NCBI RefSeq assembly: GCF_001889265.1
Contig: NZ_CP018151.1
Location: 806,001 to 870,000, forward strand
Reading direction: 5' to 3'
DNA length: 64,000 nucleotides
DNA from: Microbacterium sp. 1.5R
Lineage (GTDB): Bacteria > Actinomycetota > Actinomycetes > Actinomycetales > Microbacteriaceae
Made by a program: the position numbers and the translations under genes. This document shows, one piece after another, positions 31,110 to 39,914 of the stretch. A model generated the notes under the pieces. The model was not told where the DNA came from. It did no database searches and was given only the letters and a program-made list of their open reading frames with translations. Numbering within the stretch: the first letter of the stretch is position 1; every line of letters begins with the position of its first letter.

Positions 31110-31817
31110 ATGACCGTCGCCGGCCCTGCAAGCCCTGTCCACGACTCGCTCGTCGCCGAGCTCGGTCGCGCGATCGTCGACGGCGAGCACCCCCCGGGGT
31201 CGCGGATGCTGACGGTGGAGCTCGCTCAGGAGCGGGGAGTGTCCCGCTCCGCCGCCCGTGAGGCGGTGCGGGTCCTCGAGTCCTTCGGTCTTGTCTGGGT
31301 GCGGCGGAAATCGGGTGTCGAGGTGCGGCCGCGCGCCGATTGGAACGTCTACGCGCCCGAGGTGATCGCGTGGCGACTCGCGGGCCCCGGTCGCGATGAG
31401 CAGCTTCGGGAGCTCAGCCAGCTCCGTTCCGTGATTGAACCGCTCGCTGCACGACTCGCTGCGGTGAACGCGACGTCGGAACAGAAGGTCGAGCTCGTCT
31501 CACTCGTCGTCGCGATGCGCGAGGAGGACCACGAGGCCGACCGAGAGCGCTACCTCAGCGCGGACATCAGGCTTCACCGTCTTCTGCTGGATTCGTCCGG
31601 CAATCGGATGCTCGCCGCTCTGGGCGGCATGGTCGAGGCGGTGCTCAGGGGGCGCACAGCGCATGACCTCATGCCGCACGTGGCCAATCAGAGCGCTGTG
31701 CAGTGGCATCGGGATGTCGCGTTCGCGGTTGCGGGAGGAGATGCCGATGCCGCCGCGTCAGCGATGCGGAGCATCGTCATGGAGGCCGACGAGGCGATGC
31801 AGCGCGCTGCCGAATAG
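31110..31817 (+). CDS. GntR-family regulator, FadR subfamily
   Basis: This 235-residue regulator has an N-terminal winged helix (about residues 8-75: LGRAIVDGEHPPGSRMLTVE, then RGVSRSAAREAVRVLESFGL and VWVRRKSGVEVRP). The rest is an all-helical FCD ligand domain (RSVIEPLAARLAAVNA, then DIRLHRLLLDSSGNRMLAAL), whose Asp and His residues usually hold a metal and an acid ligand. It is divergent from the gluconate operon and probably represses it, with gluconate or 6-phosphogluconate as inducer. It would also control itself through the same short intergenic region. Confidence 0.9.
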   Translation: MTVAGPASPVHDSLVAELGRAIVDGEHPPGSRMLTVELAQERGVSRSAAREAVRVLESFGLVWVRRKSGVEVRPRADWNVYAPEVIAWRLAGPGRDEQLRELSQLRSVIEPLAARLAAVNATSEQKVELVSLVVAMREEDHEADRERYLSADIRLHRLLLDSSGNRMLAALGGMVEAVLRGRTAHDLMPHVANQSAVQWHRDVAFAVAGGDADAAASAMRSIVMEADEAMQRAAE

Positions 31818-31937
31818 CCGAAGAGCGGCATGCTCAGCCGATATCTCGGTATACGTCGGCTTTCGCAGTATTCCGGAATCGTTCGCAGACCTACGATCGG
31901 ATCGCGGAGAGTTTCGCGTTCTCGGGGGAGGCCGGCG

Positions 31938-34580
31938 ATGGAGCAGGGGACAGGCGGACGTGCGCGCGGCGCGCGTCTTCCCCTGCACATGCTCGATCGT
32001 CCGCGGCTGACGGAGATCTTCGATCGAGGGCATGCCCTGACGGTCATCAGCGGCCCCGCCGGAGGTGGGAAGTCGGTTCTGCTGAGCCAGTGGGCGACGA
32101 TGCAGGAAGAACGAGCGGCTGCTGCGGTGCGACTCGGGTTCGACGAGAGCGTCACGAACGAGCACCTCATGCTTCGCGAGATCCTGACCAAGGTCATCGT
32201 CCAGGACTTGATCGCTGATCGGAGCACCGCTCGCTCGGCGCTGCGTGGGTTCGACAGCGTCCGGGATCCGGGCGGCGAACTCGGGCGCCTGCTCGGCGAC
32301 CTGAATCGACCGTGCGTCCTACTGATCGACAATGCGGAGCGGGCCGATGAGCGGTCGCTTCTCGGGCGGGCTCTCGATCTTCTCGACGCCGCACCGCTCC
32401 TGCGGATCGTCGTGGCGACGCGCCGCTCGACGGTGACGCGGACGCTGCAGATGCTCGCGTCCGCGGACGTGTGCGTCGTCGGACCCCCGCATCTCTTCTT
32501 CACGTGTGACGAGGCTCGGGCGGTGGTGGAACGCGTATCCGGTCAGGCGCTCCCCCCGCATCCGCTCGGTGAGGAGAGCGCACTGCCCCTCGCAGCCCGA
32601 GCGTTGGGGCTTGCTCTCGCGACCCATCGGGAACCGGTCGAGATCGCCGCCGTCGAGGTGCAAGGGCTCGCTGATGCTCTGATGGCCAGCCTGATCGGTC
32701 CGGATGCTCCGGCCGACTTCCAGGAGTTCCTGCTTCGGACTTCGGTGCCGGGGAGAGTGACGCGCGAGATCGTCCGGCGTCTCGGATGGCCGGATGGCGG
32801 GGACGAGCACCTCGATCGGGCCGAGCTCTACGGACTGGGCATGTGGGAACCGGCGGATGACGGTCTCGGGTTCGTCTACACCCCGCTGCTGCGCGAAGCG
32901 CTCGCGCGCCGACTCGATCAGCGGCCACTCGACGCCGTGGCACCGATCCGCCGAACAGTCGCGCTGTGGGCTTCCGAGCACGGCCGCCATCTCGAGGCGC
33001 TGACCAACGCGATGAGAGCGAGGGACTACGTCCTCGCGGTGCGCCTCGGGCGCAAGTCGTGGTTCATCCTCTCCCGGTCGAGTCCGCGCGAAGTCGAGAC
33101 GCTGCTGCGTCGCGAGAATCCTCTCGTGCTCGCGCGTCATCCGCTGCTCGGCATGCTGCTGGCTTTGGTCCTGCTGCGTCTCGGTCAGCGGCTGCGTGCG
33201 TTCGCCTATTTTCAGGGCGCCGCGCTGTCACTCGGCCGCCGGGGCGTCGACGATGACCCCGTCGAGCGGTTCTGGATGCTCAGCGCGAAGGCGCTGGCCG
33301 AGCGGTTCGCCGGGCAGTTCCGGCGATCCGGGATGTCCGCCGATCTGGTTGTTCAGGTCTTCCACACGATGGATACCGAGCAGCGTGCGGAGTGCACCGG
33401 ATTCGCGGCGCTGCTGCTCAGCAACTGCGGGCTCAGCTTCTTTCAGCTGGGTCGGATCTCGGATGCCATCGAGGTCCTGGAGCTCGGCATGACGATTCAG
33501 GTCGCGCATACCGTCATGATCCTCGAAGACGGTGTCGGTCTGCGGATGCCCGATGACGACGGCGGCTGGTATCACTGCGCTGCGACTCTCGCCGGCGTAT
33601 ACGCCCTGCGGGGACGGCTGTCCGATGCGCGGCGGGTCCTCGACGAGATCGACGGCGTCGATCCGCCGCCCGCCTGGCGATCGGAGCAGTTCGGGATACT
33701 GGAGCAGATCGCCCACGCCGTCATCGCCATCGCGGCGCTCGATCTCGACGAGGCCAGACGCCGTACGGATTCGATCGCACACCACCTGGGAACGACGGAG
33801 CTCTGGCCCTACCTCGTCTGCGTTCAGAGCGAGATCGAGGTGCGCGAGGGGCGCGCGGCCGAGGCATCGCTGGCCATCGCCCATTCGCTCGGGCGGGGCG
33901 TGAACTCGGCGGTCTCCGACTACGGATCGTCCCGGCTGACTGTCGCGCAGGCGATGGCGTCGCTGGCGCTCGGCGACCAGACGGCGGCCCGACGGACTGC
34001 GGCCGGGCTCCCCGGCGATGATCCGGCTCGGCTCGCCGTCGAGGCGTTCGTCGCGCTCCTCACCGGTGACGACGCGCGTTCCTACGCCGCGGCCGAGGTC
34101 GCCCAGGCCGAACGCGACCCGGACCTCGACCGGCTCTGCCTCGCAGCCATCACGTCCTCAGCCGCGGCAGCACGGTTGGGCAGGCGTGAGGCGTCTGCCC
34201 GCGCGATGTCTCGCGCCGTCGCCGTGATGCGGGAGCAGCGCTCTCAGGCTCCGCTCGCGCTCTTCGCCACTGACGTGCTGAGCGAGGTGCGCGAACTGTG
34301 CGCGCCGACCGAGCAGGAATTCCTCGACTCCTATCTCGCGCGCGCCTCGGACGGATGCCCGTTCCCGGCGCTGCCGCCCCCGGTCAGGCTCACGTCGAGA
34401 GAACTCGCGGTGATGCGAGAGCTGCTTAGGACGTCGTCCACCGACGCGCTCGCCGCGGCACTCTTCGTCTCACCGAACACGGTGAAGGTCCAGCGTCGCA
34501 GCGCGTATCGCAAGCTCGGTGCGTCGAACAGGGAGCAGGCTCTTCTGCGCGCCGCAGAGCTGGGGCTGCTCGAGGAATGA
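31938..34580 (+). CDS. Large LuxR-family regulator with MalT-like ATPase domain
   Basis: This is an 880-residue regulator. ATG 31938 is preceded by GGGGGAGG at ideal spacing; the in-frame ATG 36 codons earlier has no such site. The N-terminal STAND-type NTPase has Walker A GPAGGGKSVLL near residues 40-50 and a Walker B-like PCVLLIDNAERAD. A long helical-repeat region follows. The C-terminal LuxR helix-turn-helix occupies about the last 65 residues (VRLTSRELAVMRELL, then LAAALFVSPNTVKVQRRSAY). Such proteins switch on target genes when a small inducer and ATP bind. No obvious target operon adjoins it, so its ligand is unknown. Confidence 0.88.
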   Translation: MEQGTGGRARGARLPLHMLDRPRLTEIFDRGHALTVISGPAGGGKSVLLSQWATMQEERAAAAVRLGFDESVTNEHLMLREILTKVIVQDLIADRSTARSALRGFDSVRDPGGELGRLLGDLNRPCVLLIDNAERADERSLLGRALDLLDAAPLLRIVVATRRSTVTRTLQMLASADVCVVGPPHLFFTCDEARAVVERVSGQALPPHPLGEESALPLAARALGLALATHREPVEIAAVEVQGLADALMASLIGPDAPADFQEFLLRTSVPGRVTREIVRRLGWPDGGDEHLDRAELYGLGMWEPADDGLGFVYTPLLREALARRLDQRPLDAVAPIRRTVALWASEHGRHLEALTNAMRARDYVLAVRLGRKSWFILSRSSPREVETLLRRENPLVLARHPLLGMLLALVLLRLGQRLRAFAYFQGAALSLGRRGVDDDPVERFWMLSAKALAERFAGQFRRSGMSADLVVQVFHTMDTEQRAECTGFAALLLSNCGLSFFQLGRISDAIEVLELGMTIQVAHTVMILEDGVGLRMPDDDGGWYHCAATLAGVYALRGRLSDARRVLDEIDGVDPPPAWRSEQFGILEQIAHAVIAIAALDLDEARRRTDSIAHHLGTTELWPYLVCVQSEIEVREGRAAEASLAIAHSLGRGVNSAVSDYGSSRLTVAQAMASLALGDQTAARRTAAGLPGDDPARLAVEAFVALLTGDDARSYAAAEVAQAERDPDLDRLCLAAITSSAAAARLGRREASARAMSRAVAVMREQRSQAPLALFATDVLSEVRELCAPTEQEFLDSYLARASDGCPFPALPPPVRLTSRELAVMRELLRTSSTDALAAALFVSPNTVKVQRRSAYRKLGASNREQALLRAAELGLLEE

Positions 34581-34598
34581 GCGACTGACCGGTCGATC

Positions 34599-34637
34599 GA
34601 GGCGCACCCCGAGTTCGGGTGACGCGCGGTGCGCCTC
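34599..34637 (+). terminator. Stem-loop after the LuxR-family gene
   Basis: GAGGCGCACC (34599-34608) pairs with GGTGCGCCTC (34628-34637). The loop can fold further (CCGA/TCGG). The rest of the 261-base gap up to 34841 shows only a possible -10 at its end. Confidence 0.65.
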
Positions 34638-34829
34638 AGAGTCGGGAGCGTGGGAGGGGTGAACCTGGGGGTTCGTGCTCTCGTCGACCTGTGTTCACGA
34701 TAGGTGCGGGCGCGTCGGGGTCGTGAGGGAGCGCATCCAACACGCGGTATTTCGCCCTGGAACTCACCCTGGCCGCGCCTCGCCGCGATCTCGGACGCCT
34801 GGCCGCGACCCCATGCGCACCGGTGTTCA

Positions 34830-34835
34830 TAGACT
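34830..34835 (+). promoter_or_regulatory. Candidate -10 of a leaderless FBP-domain gene
   Basis: TAGACT ends six bases before ATG 34842. No -35 is evident. Confidence 0.45.
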
Positions 34836-34841
34836 GGAGCG

Positions 34842-35333
34842 ATGCGAGCGCTCACCGAAGCAGACGTCCGTGCCTCGTTCGTCAATGCGGATGCCGACGA
34901 GCTGCGGGTCATGGAGATGCCCCACGACTTCGTCCTGATCGACTGGGACTACCTGGACTTCTTCGCGTGGCGGGACCCGAGTGCGGGTCGGCGCGGCTAC
35001 GTGCTCACTCAGCACGACGGTGAGGTCTCGGGGTTCGTGCTGCGAGTCTCGGACCCCGGCCGGGGTCGTTCGGGCATGTGCAACATCTGCCACACCATGC
35101 AGCCGGGAAACCAGGTGGCGCTCTTCTCAGCACGGCTCGCCGGTGAGGCCGGTGAGCGGGGCGACTCCGTCGGCACCTACATGTGCGCCGATCTCTCCTG
35201 TCACGAGAACGTGAGACTCGCCCACCCGCTCGCCCCGAACGAGATCCTCGCCCCCGGACAGGTGGACGTCCGTCTCGATGGCACGAGGCGGCGAATGGAG
35301 GCCTTCGTGGGCCGCGTGAGGCAGCAGGCCTGA
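34842..35333 (+). CDS. FBP-domain protein (EF-G-binding, treble-clef zinc finger)
   Basis: This 163-residue cytoplasmic protein ends in a treble-clef zinc finger: CNICH near residues 80-84 and CADLSCHENVR near 112-122 supply the four Cys ligands. This is the FBP_C domain shared with FusB-type proteins that bind elongation factor G. N-terminal DWDYLDFFAWRDPSAGRRGY is also usual for actinobacterial members. Family knowledge suggests a role in ribosome rescue or EF-G release. Whether it protects against fusidic acid is unknown. It is a single gene with its own start signal. Confidence 0.85.
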   Translation: MRALTEADVRASFVNADADELRVMEMPHDFVLIDWDYLDFFAWRDPSAGRRGYVLTQHDGEVSGFVLRVSDPGRGRSGMCNICHTMQPGNQVALFSARLAGEAGERGDSVGTYMCADLSCHENVRLAHPLAPNEILAPGQVDVRLDGTRRRMEAFVGRVRQQA

Positions 35334-35378
35334 TCACGGTTAGCCTGGTCGCATACGTCTGCGCTCGAAGGAGAAGCC

Positions 35379-36173
35379 ATGAACGATGCCATCCTGTTCA
35401 CCGTCGATGAGGGGCTGGCCCGGCTCACACTGAACCGTCCCTCACGGCTCAATGCCTTCAACTCCGATCTGGCGCACGCGTGGCGCGAAGCGACGGCCGA
35501 GGCGACGTCGCGCACGGATGTGAAGGCGATCCTGATCGATGCGGCGGGCCCCGCGTTCTGCGCCGGCGGTGATGTCATCGAGATGGCGACGACGATGGGA
35601 TCGGGTGACGAGATCACGGCCCTGGCCGAAGTCATCAATTCCGGGATCCGGTCGCTGACCGAGTCTGCGGTGCCGGTCGTCGCCGCAGCCCACGGGACGA
35701 CCGCCGGCGGCGGGCTCGGCATCCTCCTCAGCAGCGACTACGCCGTGGTCGGCTCACGCTCTCGGCTGGGCAGCCTCTATGCGAACATCGGGCTGACACC
35801 CGACCTGTCGGTCTCGGCTCAGCTCGCTCGAGCGGTCGGACAGCGCCGCGCGCTGCAACTGGTGCTGCAGGACCGCCTCCTGACGGCCGCGGAAGCCGTG
35901 GAATGGGGCCTCGTCGCAGAGGCCGTCGACGGGGCCGACTCTGCGGACGAAGCCGACCGGGTGAGAGCGCGTGCGGAAGAGATCGCCCGCTTCTGGCTCG
36001 CCGGTGCGGCTGAAGCGTACGGTCACGCGAAGCGCCTCGTCCGCTCTCAGCCCGAGCGGACGTTCGCCGAGCAGCTGAGCGAGGAGGCGCGCTCGATCGG
36101 CGCCTCCCTGGCGACCCCGGACGCTCAGGCCCGGATCGCCGCGTTCGCCGCGGCATCCGCACGCAAGGGCTGA
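35379..36173 (+). CDS. Enoyl-CoA hydratase/isomerase family protein
   Basis: This 264-residue crotonase-fold enzyme starts at ATG 35379 after GAAGGAG. The N-terminal fold (LARLTLNRPSRLNAFNSDLA), the oxyanion-hole segment GPAFCAGGDVIEMA near residues 58-71 and the second CoA loop HGTTAGGGLGILLSSDYAVV near 106-125 are clear. The two catalytic Glu residues of true hydratases are not evident: the region after SRLGSLYANIGLTPDLSVSA has Asn and Asp instead. It may therefore be an isomerase or a different crotonase. A TAGCCT about 30 bases upstream may be its -10. Confidence 0.82.
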   Translation: MNDAILFTVDEGLARLTLNRPSRLNAFNSDLAHAWREATAEATSRTDVKAILIDAAGPAFCAGGDVIEMATTMGSGDEITALAEVINSGIRSLTESAVPVVAAAHGTTAGGGLGILLSSDYAVVGSRSRLGSLYANIGLTPDLSVSAQLARAVGQRRALQLVLQDRLLTAAEAVEWGLVAEAVDGADSADEADRVRARAEEIARFWLAGAAEAYGHAKRLVRSQPERTFAEQLSEEARSIGASLATPDAQARIAAFAAASARKG

Positions 36174-36284
36174 TTCCCGCGGGAGCCGGTTCGCCCCGAT
36201 GTATCCACGGATCATGTCGACGCTCCTGCCTCCGCGCCGGCGCATGCAAGGATGAACGCAACGCCGCTCAACGAGAGGAACGCG

Positions 36285-37271
36285 ATGTCGCAGCCGGAGA
36301 TCACCCAGCAGCCCCCCGCGCTGGTCGAGAAGAAGAACATGTCCCTTCTCATCAGAGGGGCGATCTGGATCGCCATCGGCGCACTCATCGCCGCGGCGCT
36401 CGTCTGCGTCGTCTGGGTTCTGATCGGTGATCAGGACGGGCTGATCGGGCGGGCATTCCTCACGATCCTCCTGCTCGCCGCGTTCGCAGGGATCGCGATC
36501 CTCGAGGCGGGACTCGCCCCCAACCGTCCCGACTGGCTCGCGCTGTCGAGCATGGTCAGCTGGATCGTGGCTCTGCTGGTCGGAGCGGTCAAGATCTGGC
36601 TACCCGAGGACGACGCGTTCTTCACCGGTGCAGAGCGCTTCTTTCAGCTGCTGCTCGTGGTGGGAATCCTCCAGCTCGCCCTGCTGCATGTGAGGCTGTT
36701 CACTCCGGCCGCGCAGCGTCACGTGACGACGTTCACCCGCATCATCTACATCGCGACGATCGTGTTCCTCGGCGGCCTCGTGGCCATGCTGATCTTCTTC
36801 CTCACCTTCCCGCACACCTTCGACTACGGCGAGCTGTACTGGCGAATCGTCGTCGCACTCACGATCCTGGCCGCGGTCGGAACCACGCTGATCCCGCTGC
36901 TCAACGCCCTGTTCGCTCCTCGCAAGCCGGCCGGCGCTCGTGCCGCCGCCGCGGCGCAGAGTGTCGCAGCCGCTCCGGCATGGCCGACCTACGCAGACGG
37001 TGTGACGCCGCTGCCGGTGCTGCCCGACGGCTCGCCGGACTGGAATGCCTACTACACCGGCCACCCGTCGCCGCAGCCGCAGCAGGCGCTCCCTGTCGCT
37101 CCCGCGCCGCAGGGATTTCCCGTCGCGCCGTTCCCGACCGCGCCTGAGCCGTACTCGCAGGGCCCGGCGACGCCTCCGGCTCCGCCCGCGCCCGCGGCTC
37201 ACGACGCCTATCCGCCGGCTCCCACTGCTCACGACGCCTACCCGCCGGCTCCGCCGCTGCCTCCCCAGTGA
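36285..37271 (+). CDS. Membrane protein with proline-rich tail, unknown function
   Basis: This is a 328-residue protein. I chose ATG 36285 because GAGAGGA lies five bases upstream; ATG 36252 is possible. After a short cytoplasmic N-terminus there are six predicted spans between about residues 20 and 210 (for example LLIRGAIWIAIGALIAAALV and IIYIATIVFLGGLVAMLIFF). A 110-residue tail follows, rich in Pro and Ala with a duplicated AHDAYPPAPT unit. The stop overlaps the GTG of the inositol monophosphatase-like gene, so the two are translated together. I recognise no named family. Confidence 0.75.
   Translation: MSQPEITQQPPALVEKKNMSLLIRGAIWIAIGALIAAALVCVVWVLIGDQDGLIGRAFLTILLLAAFAGIAILEAGLAPNRPDWLALSSMVSWIVALLVGAVKIWLPEDDAFFTGAERFFQLLLVVGILQLALLHVRLFTPAAQRHVTTFTRIIYIATIVFLGGLVAMLIFFLTFPHTFDYGELYWRIVVALTILAAVGTTLIPLLNALFAPRKPAGARAAAAAQSVAAAPAWPTYADGVTPLPVLPDGSPDWNAYYTGHPSPQPQQALPVAPAPQGFPVAPFPTAPEPYSQGPATPPAPPAPAAHDAYPPAPTAHDAYPPAPPLPPQ
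37197..37252 (+). repeat. Two copies of a 30-bp coding repeat
   Basis: Nearly identical units start at 37197 and 37227 and encode AHDAYPPAPT then AHDAYPPAPP in the proline-rich tail. The copy number could vary between strains. Confidence 0.7.
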
Positions 37272-38062
37272 GCATCGAACTCGAACTGGCTGACCTCGCC
37301 CGCCGGATCGCACGCGAGGCAGGCGACCTGGCGCGGCACCGTCGCGACGAGGGCGTGCACCTCGCCGCCACGAAGTCGACGCTGGCGGACATCGTCACCG
37401 AGGCCGATCGCGAAGTCGAAGCGCTCGTCCGCGACCGGCTGAGGGTCGCTCGACCCGGCGACGGCTTCCTGGGCGAAGAGTCGGAGGCTGAACCCGGCGT
37501 GACCGGCATCACCTGGGTCGTCGATCCGATCGACGGCACGGTGAACTACGCCTACGGAATCCCCTCCTATGCCGTGAGCATCGCGGCAGTGAGGGGCAGC
37601 GCAGTCGCGGGGGAGTGGGAGGCGCTCGCCGCTGCCGTCTACGCGCCCGCAACCGCCGAGATGTTCACCGCCGCTCGAGGTCATGGCGCCTTCCTGGGCG
37701 ACGTGCGGCTGTCGGTCACGACCGAGACGCCGGCGGGAGCGCTGCTCGCCACCGGATTCGGCTACGACCCCGCGACGCATGACGGCGACCTCGCGACCGT
37801 GCGCAGGATCATGCCGATCGCGAGAGACCTCCGCCGCGCAGGCTCTGCCGCCCTCGACCTCGCTTTCGTGGCCTCCGGGCGGCTGGACGGCTACTTCGAG
37901 CGCGGCCTGAAGCCGTGGGATCACGCGGCAGGCGCGCTGCTGGTCACCGAGGCGGGGGGCGATGTCTCGCTGATCGACCGTGCCTCCGCGAGACCCATGC
38001 TCATCGCGGGTGGCACTGAGGTCCATCAGCGCGTCCTCGATATTCTTCGAGATGAAACGTGA
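37268..38062 (+). CDS. Inositol monophosphatase family protein
   Basis: This 264-residue Mg-dependent phosphatase has the family signatures: GEESEAEP near residues 74-81, WVVDPIDGTVNYAYG with DPIDGT at 86-91, and WDHAAGALLVTEAGG near 218-232. These supply the metal-binding acids. The substrate could be inositol-1-phosphate, histidinol phosphate or PAP; the sequence does not decide. The GTG start overlaps the stop of the upstream membrane protein. Confidence 0.9.
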   Translation: MSIELELADLARRIAREAGDLARHRRDEGVHLAATKSTLADIVTEADREVEALVRDRLRVARPGDGFLGEESEAEPGVTGITWVVDPIDGTVNYAYGIPSYAVSIAAVRGSAVAGEWEALAAAVYAPATAEMFTAARGHGAFLGDVRLSVTTETPAGALLATGFGYDPATHDGDLATVRRIMPIARDLRRAGSAALDLAFVASGRLDGYFERGLKPWDHAAGALLVTEAGGDVSLIDRASARPMLIAGGTEVHQRVLDILRDET

Positions 38063-38069
38063 ACGATTC

Positions 38070-38099
38070 ATGGCATTCACAGGTGGATCAGGCTAGGGT
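38070..38099 (+). promoter_or_regulatory. Predicted promoter of the M23 peptidase gene
   Basis: ATGGCA (38070-38075) and TAGGGT (38094-38099), spaced by 18 bases, would start a transcript near 38106 with an 80-base leader. I looked for a cyclic di-AMP riboswitch there, since it controls many actinobacterial wall hydrolases, but saw no convincing match. Confidence 0.45.
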
Positions 38100-38185
38100 T
38101 TATCCGATCGTTACTTTCATCGGCCCGAATCGGTGAAGGTCGTAAGCGCCCCCGAGCTTGACGTTTGAACCCGAGAGAATCTGAT

Positions 38186-39469
38186 TTGCCCTTCGAGAAT
38201 CCCCAGGCTGCCTCTGCGCCCACGCGCCGCTCCAGCCGTCCCCGCACTGCGGCCTTCGAGGCCTCCGCGGCAGGAGTGACGGAAGCCGTCTCCGAAGCCG
38301 CGCCCGTCTCCGAAGCCACGGCCGTCCCCTCCGAGGCTCCCCTGTCTCGCCGTGCCGCCCGCCAGCGACTGAACACCGCAGAGGTCTTCATCGCCGCGAC
38401 CGCGGTCGCGGCGGCGTCAGCAGCATCCGACTCCGCCGACGTCGTCGTGAGCGAGACCGATGAGGCTCCCGCGGACGTCGCCGAGCCGATCGTCATCGAG
38501 CCGATCGTCGCCGAGCCGATTGCGATGCCCGCAGCAGCCGAGCACGATCAGCCCGACTCGGAGCGCGCGGACGACGCAAGCCACCGTTCGAGCGACGAGG
38601 ATGCCTTCGAGACGGCTGCCCGTGCATTCCGTCGCGTGGCACCCGAGGCCGCGGCCGAGCCCGCCGAGGACCCGACTGAGGCCGCCGAGGCTGACGAGAC
38701 TCCGGTCGAGCATGTCGTGCGCCGTCGCCCGTCTGCACGCAAGTTCCTCGCCGTCGGCGCGACCGTCGGCGTGATGAGCCTCGCCGGTCTCCTCGCCGTC
38801 GGCATGACCCTTCCTGCCGAAGCCGTCGCCGCAGTGCAGGGAACGCCGTCGCTCGCGGCGACGTCCCTCGTCGCTGCATCGGGTACGGCGTCGAAGGCTG
38901 CATCCGACGACGAGATCCAGGCGTTCGTCACGTCTTCCGACGTGCAGAACGAGCCGCTCGCGCGCTCCGACAGCTTCTCGAGCGTGTCTCTCATCCAGGT
39001 GGCATCGGAAGAGGGCATCAACTACTCGAACGAGGTCTTCACCAACGACGCCGAGGCTGCCATCCAGTGGCCGTTCAAGGTCGGCGTGGGTATGAGCTCG
39101 GGATACGGCATGCGCTGGGGTCGTCTGCACGAGGGAATCGACTTCGTCCCCGGTGAGGGAGCGCCCATCCAGGCGATCGCCGACGGCGTGGTGCGCATCG
39201 CCACCGAGCAGGGCGGCGCCTACGGCGTCACCGTGTACATCGACCACGTGATCGACGGACAGATCGTCACGAGCCACTACTCGCACATGCAGTACGGCTC
39301 GCTGCAGGTCAAGCCCGGGCAGACCGTGAAGGTCGGCGACGTCGTCGGCCACACCGGAAACACCGGTCGTTCCTACGGAGCGCACCTGCACTTCGAGATC
39401 ATCATCAACGGCGGCACGATCGATCCGCTGCCGTGGTTGCGCGAGAACGCGGGTCGTACCTCGTACTGA
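38186..39469 (+). CDS. M23-family peptidase (LytM domain) with membrane anchor
   Basis: This 427-residue envelope protein starts at TTG 38186 with GAGAG upstream; TTG 38165 is also in frame. The first 190 residues are low-complexity, Ala/Glu/Val-rich and cytoplasmic or disordered. A membrane span (FLAVGATVGVMSLAGLLAVG, about residues 191-210) follows. The LytM domain is at about 290-420, with zinc ligands in LHEGIDFVPG (His, Asp) and YGAHLHFEI (HxH). It should cut peptidoglycan cross-bridges or activate amidases outside the cell. All zinc ligands appear intact. Confidence 0.88.
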   Translation: MPFENPQAASAPTRRSSRPRTAAFEASAAGVTEAVSEAAPVSEATAVPSEAPLSRRAARQRLNTAEVFIAATAVAAASAASDSADVVVSETDEAPADVAEPIVIEPIVAEPIAMPAAAEHDQPDSERADDASHRSSDEDAFETAARAFRRVAPEAAAEPAEDPTEAAEADETPVEHVVRRRPSARKFLAVGATVGVMSLAGLLAVGMTLPAEAVAAVQGTPSLAATSLVAASGTASKAASDDEIQAFVTSSDVQNEPLARSDSFSSVSLIQVASEEGINYSNEVFTNDAEAAIQWPFKVGVGMSSGYGMRWGRLHEGIDFVPGEGAPIQAIADGVVRIATEQGGAYGVTVYIDHVIDGQIVTSHYSHMQYGSLQVKPGQTVKVGDVVGHTGNTGRSYGAHLHFEIIINGGTIDPLPWLRENAGRTSY

Positions 39470-39536
39470 CACCTCGATTTCATGAGGACGCCACAGTGAT
39501 GGTATTCTCGTGTGGTTGCCCCGCGAGGGGCAGCAC

Positions 39537-39608
39537 GCCCCGATAGCTCAGTGGCAGAGCACTTCCATGGTAAGGAAGGGGTCGTCAGTTCAATCCTGAC
39601 TCGGGGCT
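39537..39608 (+). tRNA. tRNA-Thr (GGT anticodon)
   Basis: This is a 72-base tRNA. The acceptor GCCCCGA (39537-39543) pairs with TCGGGGC (39601-39607), followed by the discriminator T. CCA is not encoded. The anticodon GGT is at 39569-39571 within CTTCC/GGAAG pairing. A possible -10 TATTCT is at 39503-39508. Confidence 0.95.
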
Positions 39609-39642
39609 CACAGCGTTCGTATCTGCGATGCGGATGCGGTGT

Positions 39643-39716
39643 GGCAGGGTAGCTCAGCTGGTCAGAGCGCACGACTCATAATCGTGAGGTCGCGGGTTCA
39701 AGCCCCGCTCCTGCTA
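39643..39716 (+). tRNA. tRNA-Met (CAT anticodon), elongator type
   Basis: This is a 74-base tRNA. The acceptor GGCAGGG (39643-39649) pairs with TCCTGCT (39709-39715), with a G-U wobble pair at each end. The anticodon CAT is at 39677-39679. The D arm (GCTCAGCTGGTCAGAGC) and acceptor resemble actinobacterial elongator Met tRNA rather than initiator or Ile2. It lies 34 bases after tRNA-Thr and shares its terminator. Confidence 0.9.
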
Positions 39717-39722
39717 CAGATG

Positions 39723-39749
39723 AAAACCCCCGGGATTCCCGGGGGTTTT
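39723..39749 (+). terminator. Terminator after tRNA-Thr/tRNA-Met
   Basis: AAAACCCCCGGG (39723-39734) pairs with CCCGGGGGTTTT (39738-39749), loop ATT, with a run of five T. It is a classic intrinsic terminator seven bases after the tRNA. Confidence 0.95.
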
Positions 39750-39914
39750 TGCGTACCCGGGCTCACGATCGACCGACACGCACTCCGGGCACGATGTTCG
39801 CACGGTGCCCACCCGACCGGGTGAGGTTCGGCGTGCGCGATGTCAAGGGGATGCCGTGGCGAGGCCTGCGGCGGTCACACTGGTCGTCCAGTACCCGGAC
39901 GATAGGAGCGACTC

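Noticed and set aside
38100..38185. Cyclic di-AMP (ydaO-type) riboswitch before the M23 peptidase gene
   Set aside because: The leader is only about 80 bases and I could not place the conserved paired regions.
39643..39716. CAT-anticodon tRNA as tRNA-Ile2
   Set aside because: The acceptor and D-arm sequence fit actinobacterial elongator Met better. A tRNA-profile search would settle it.
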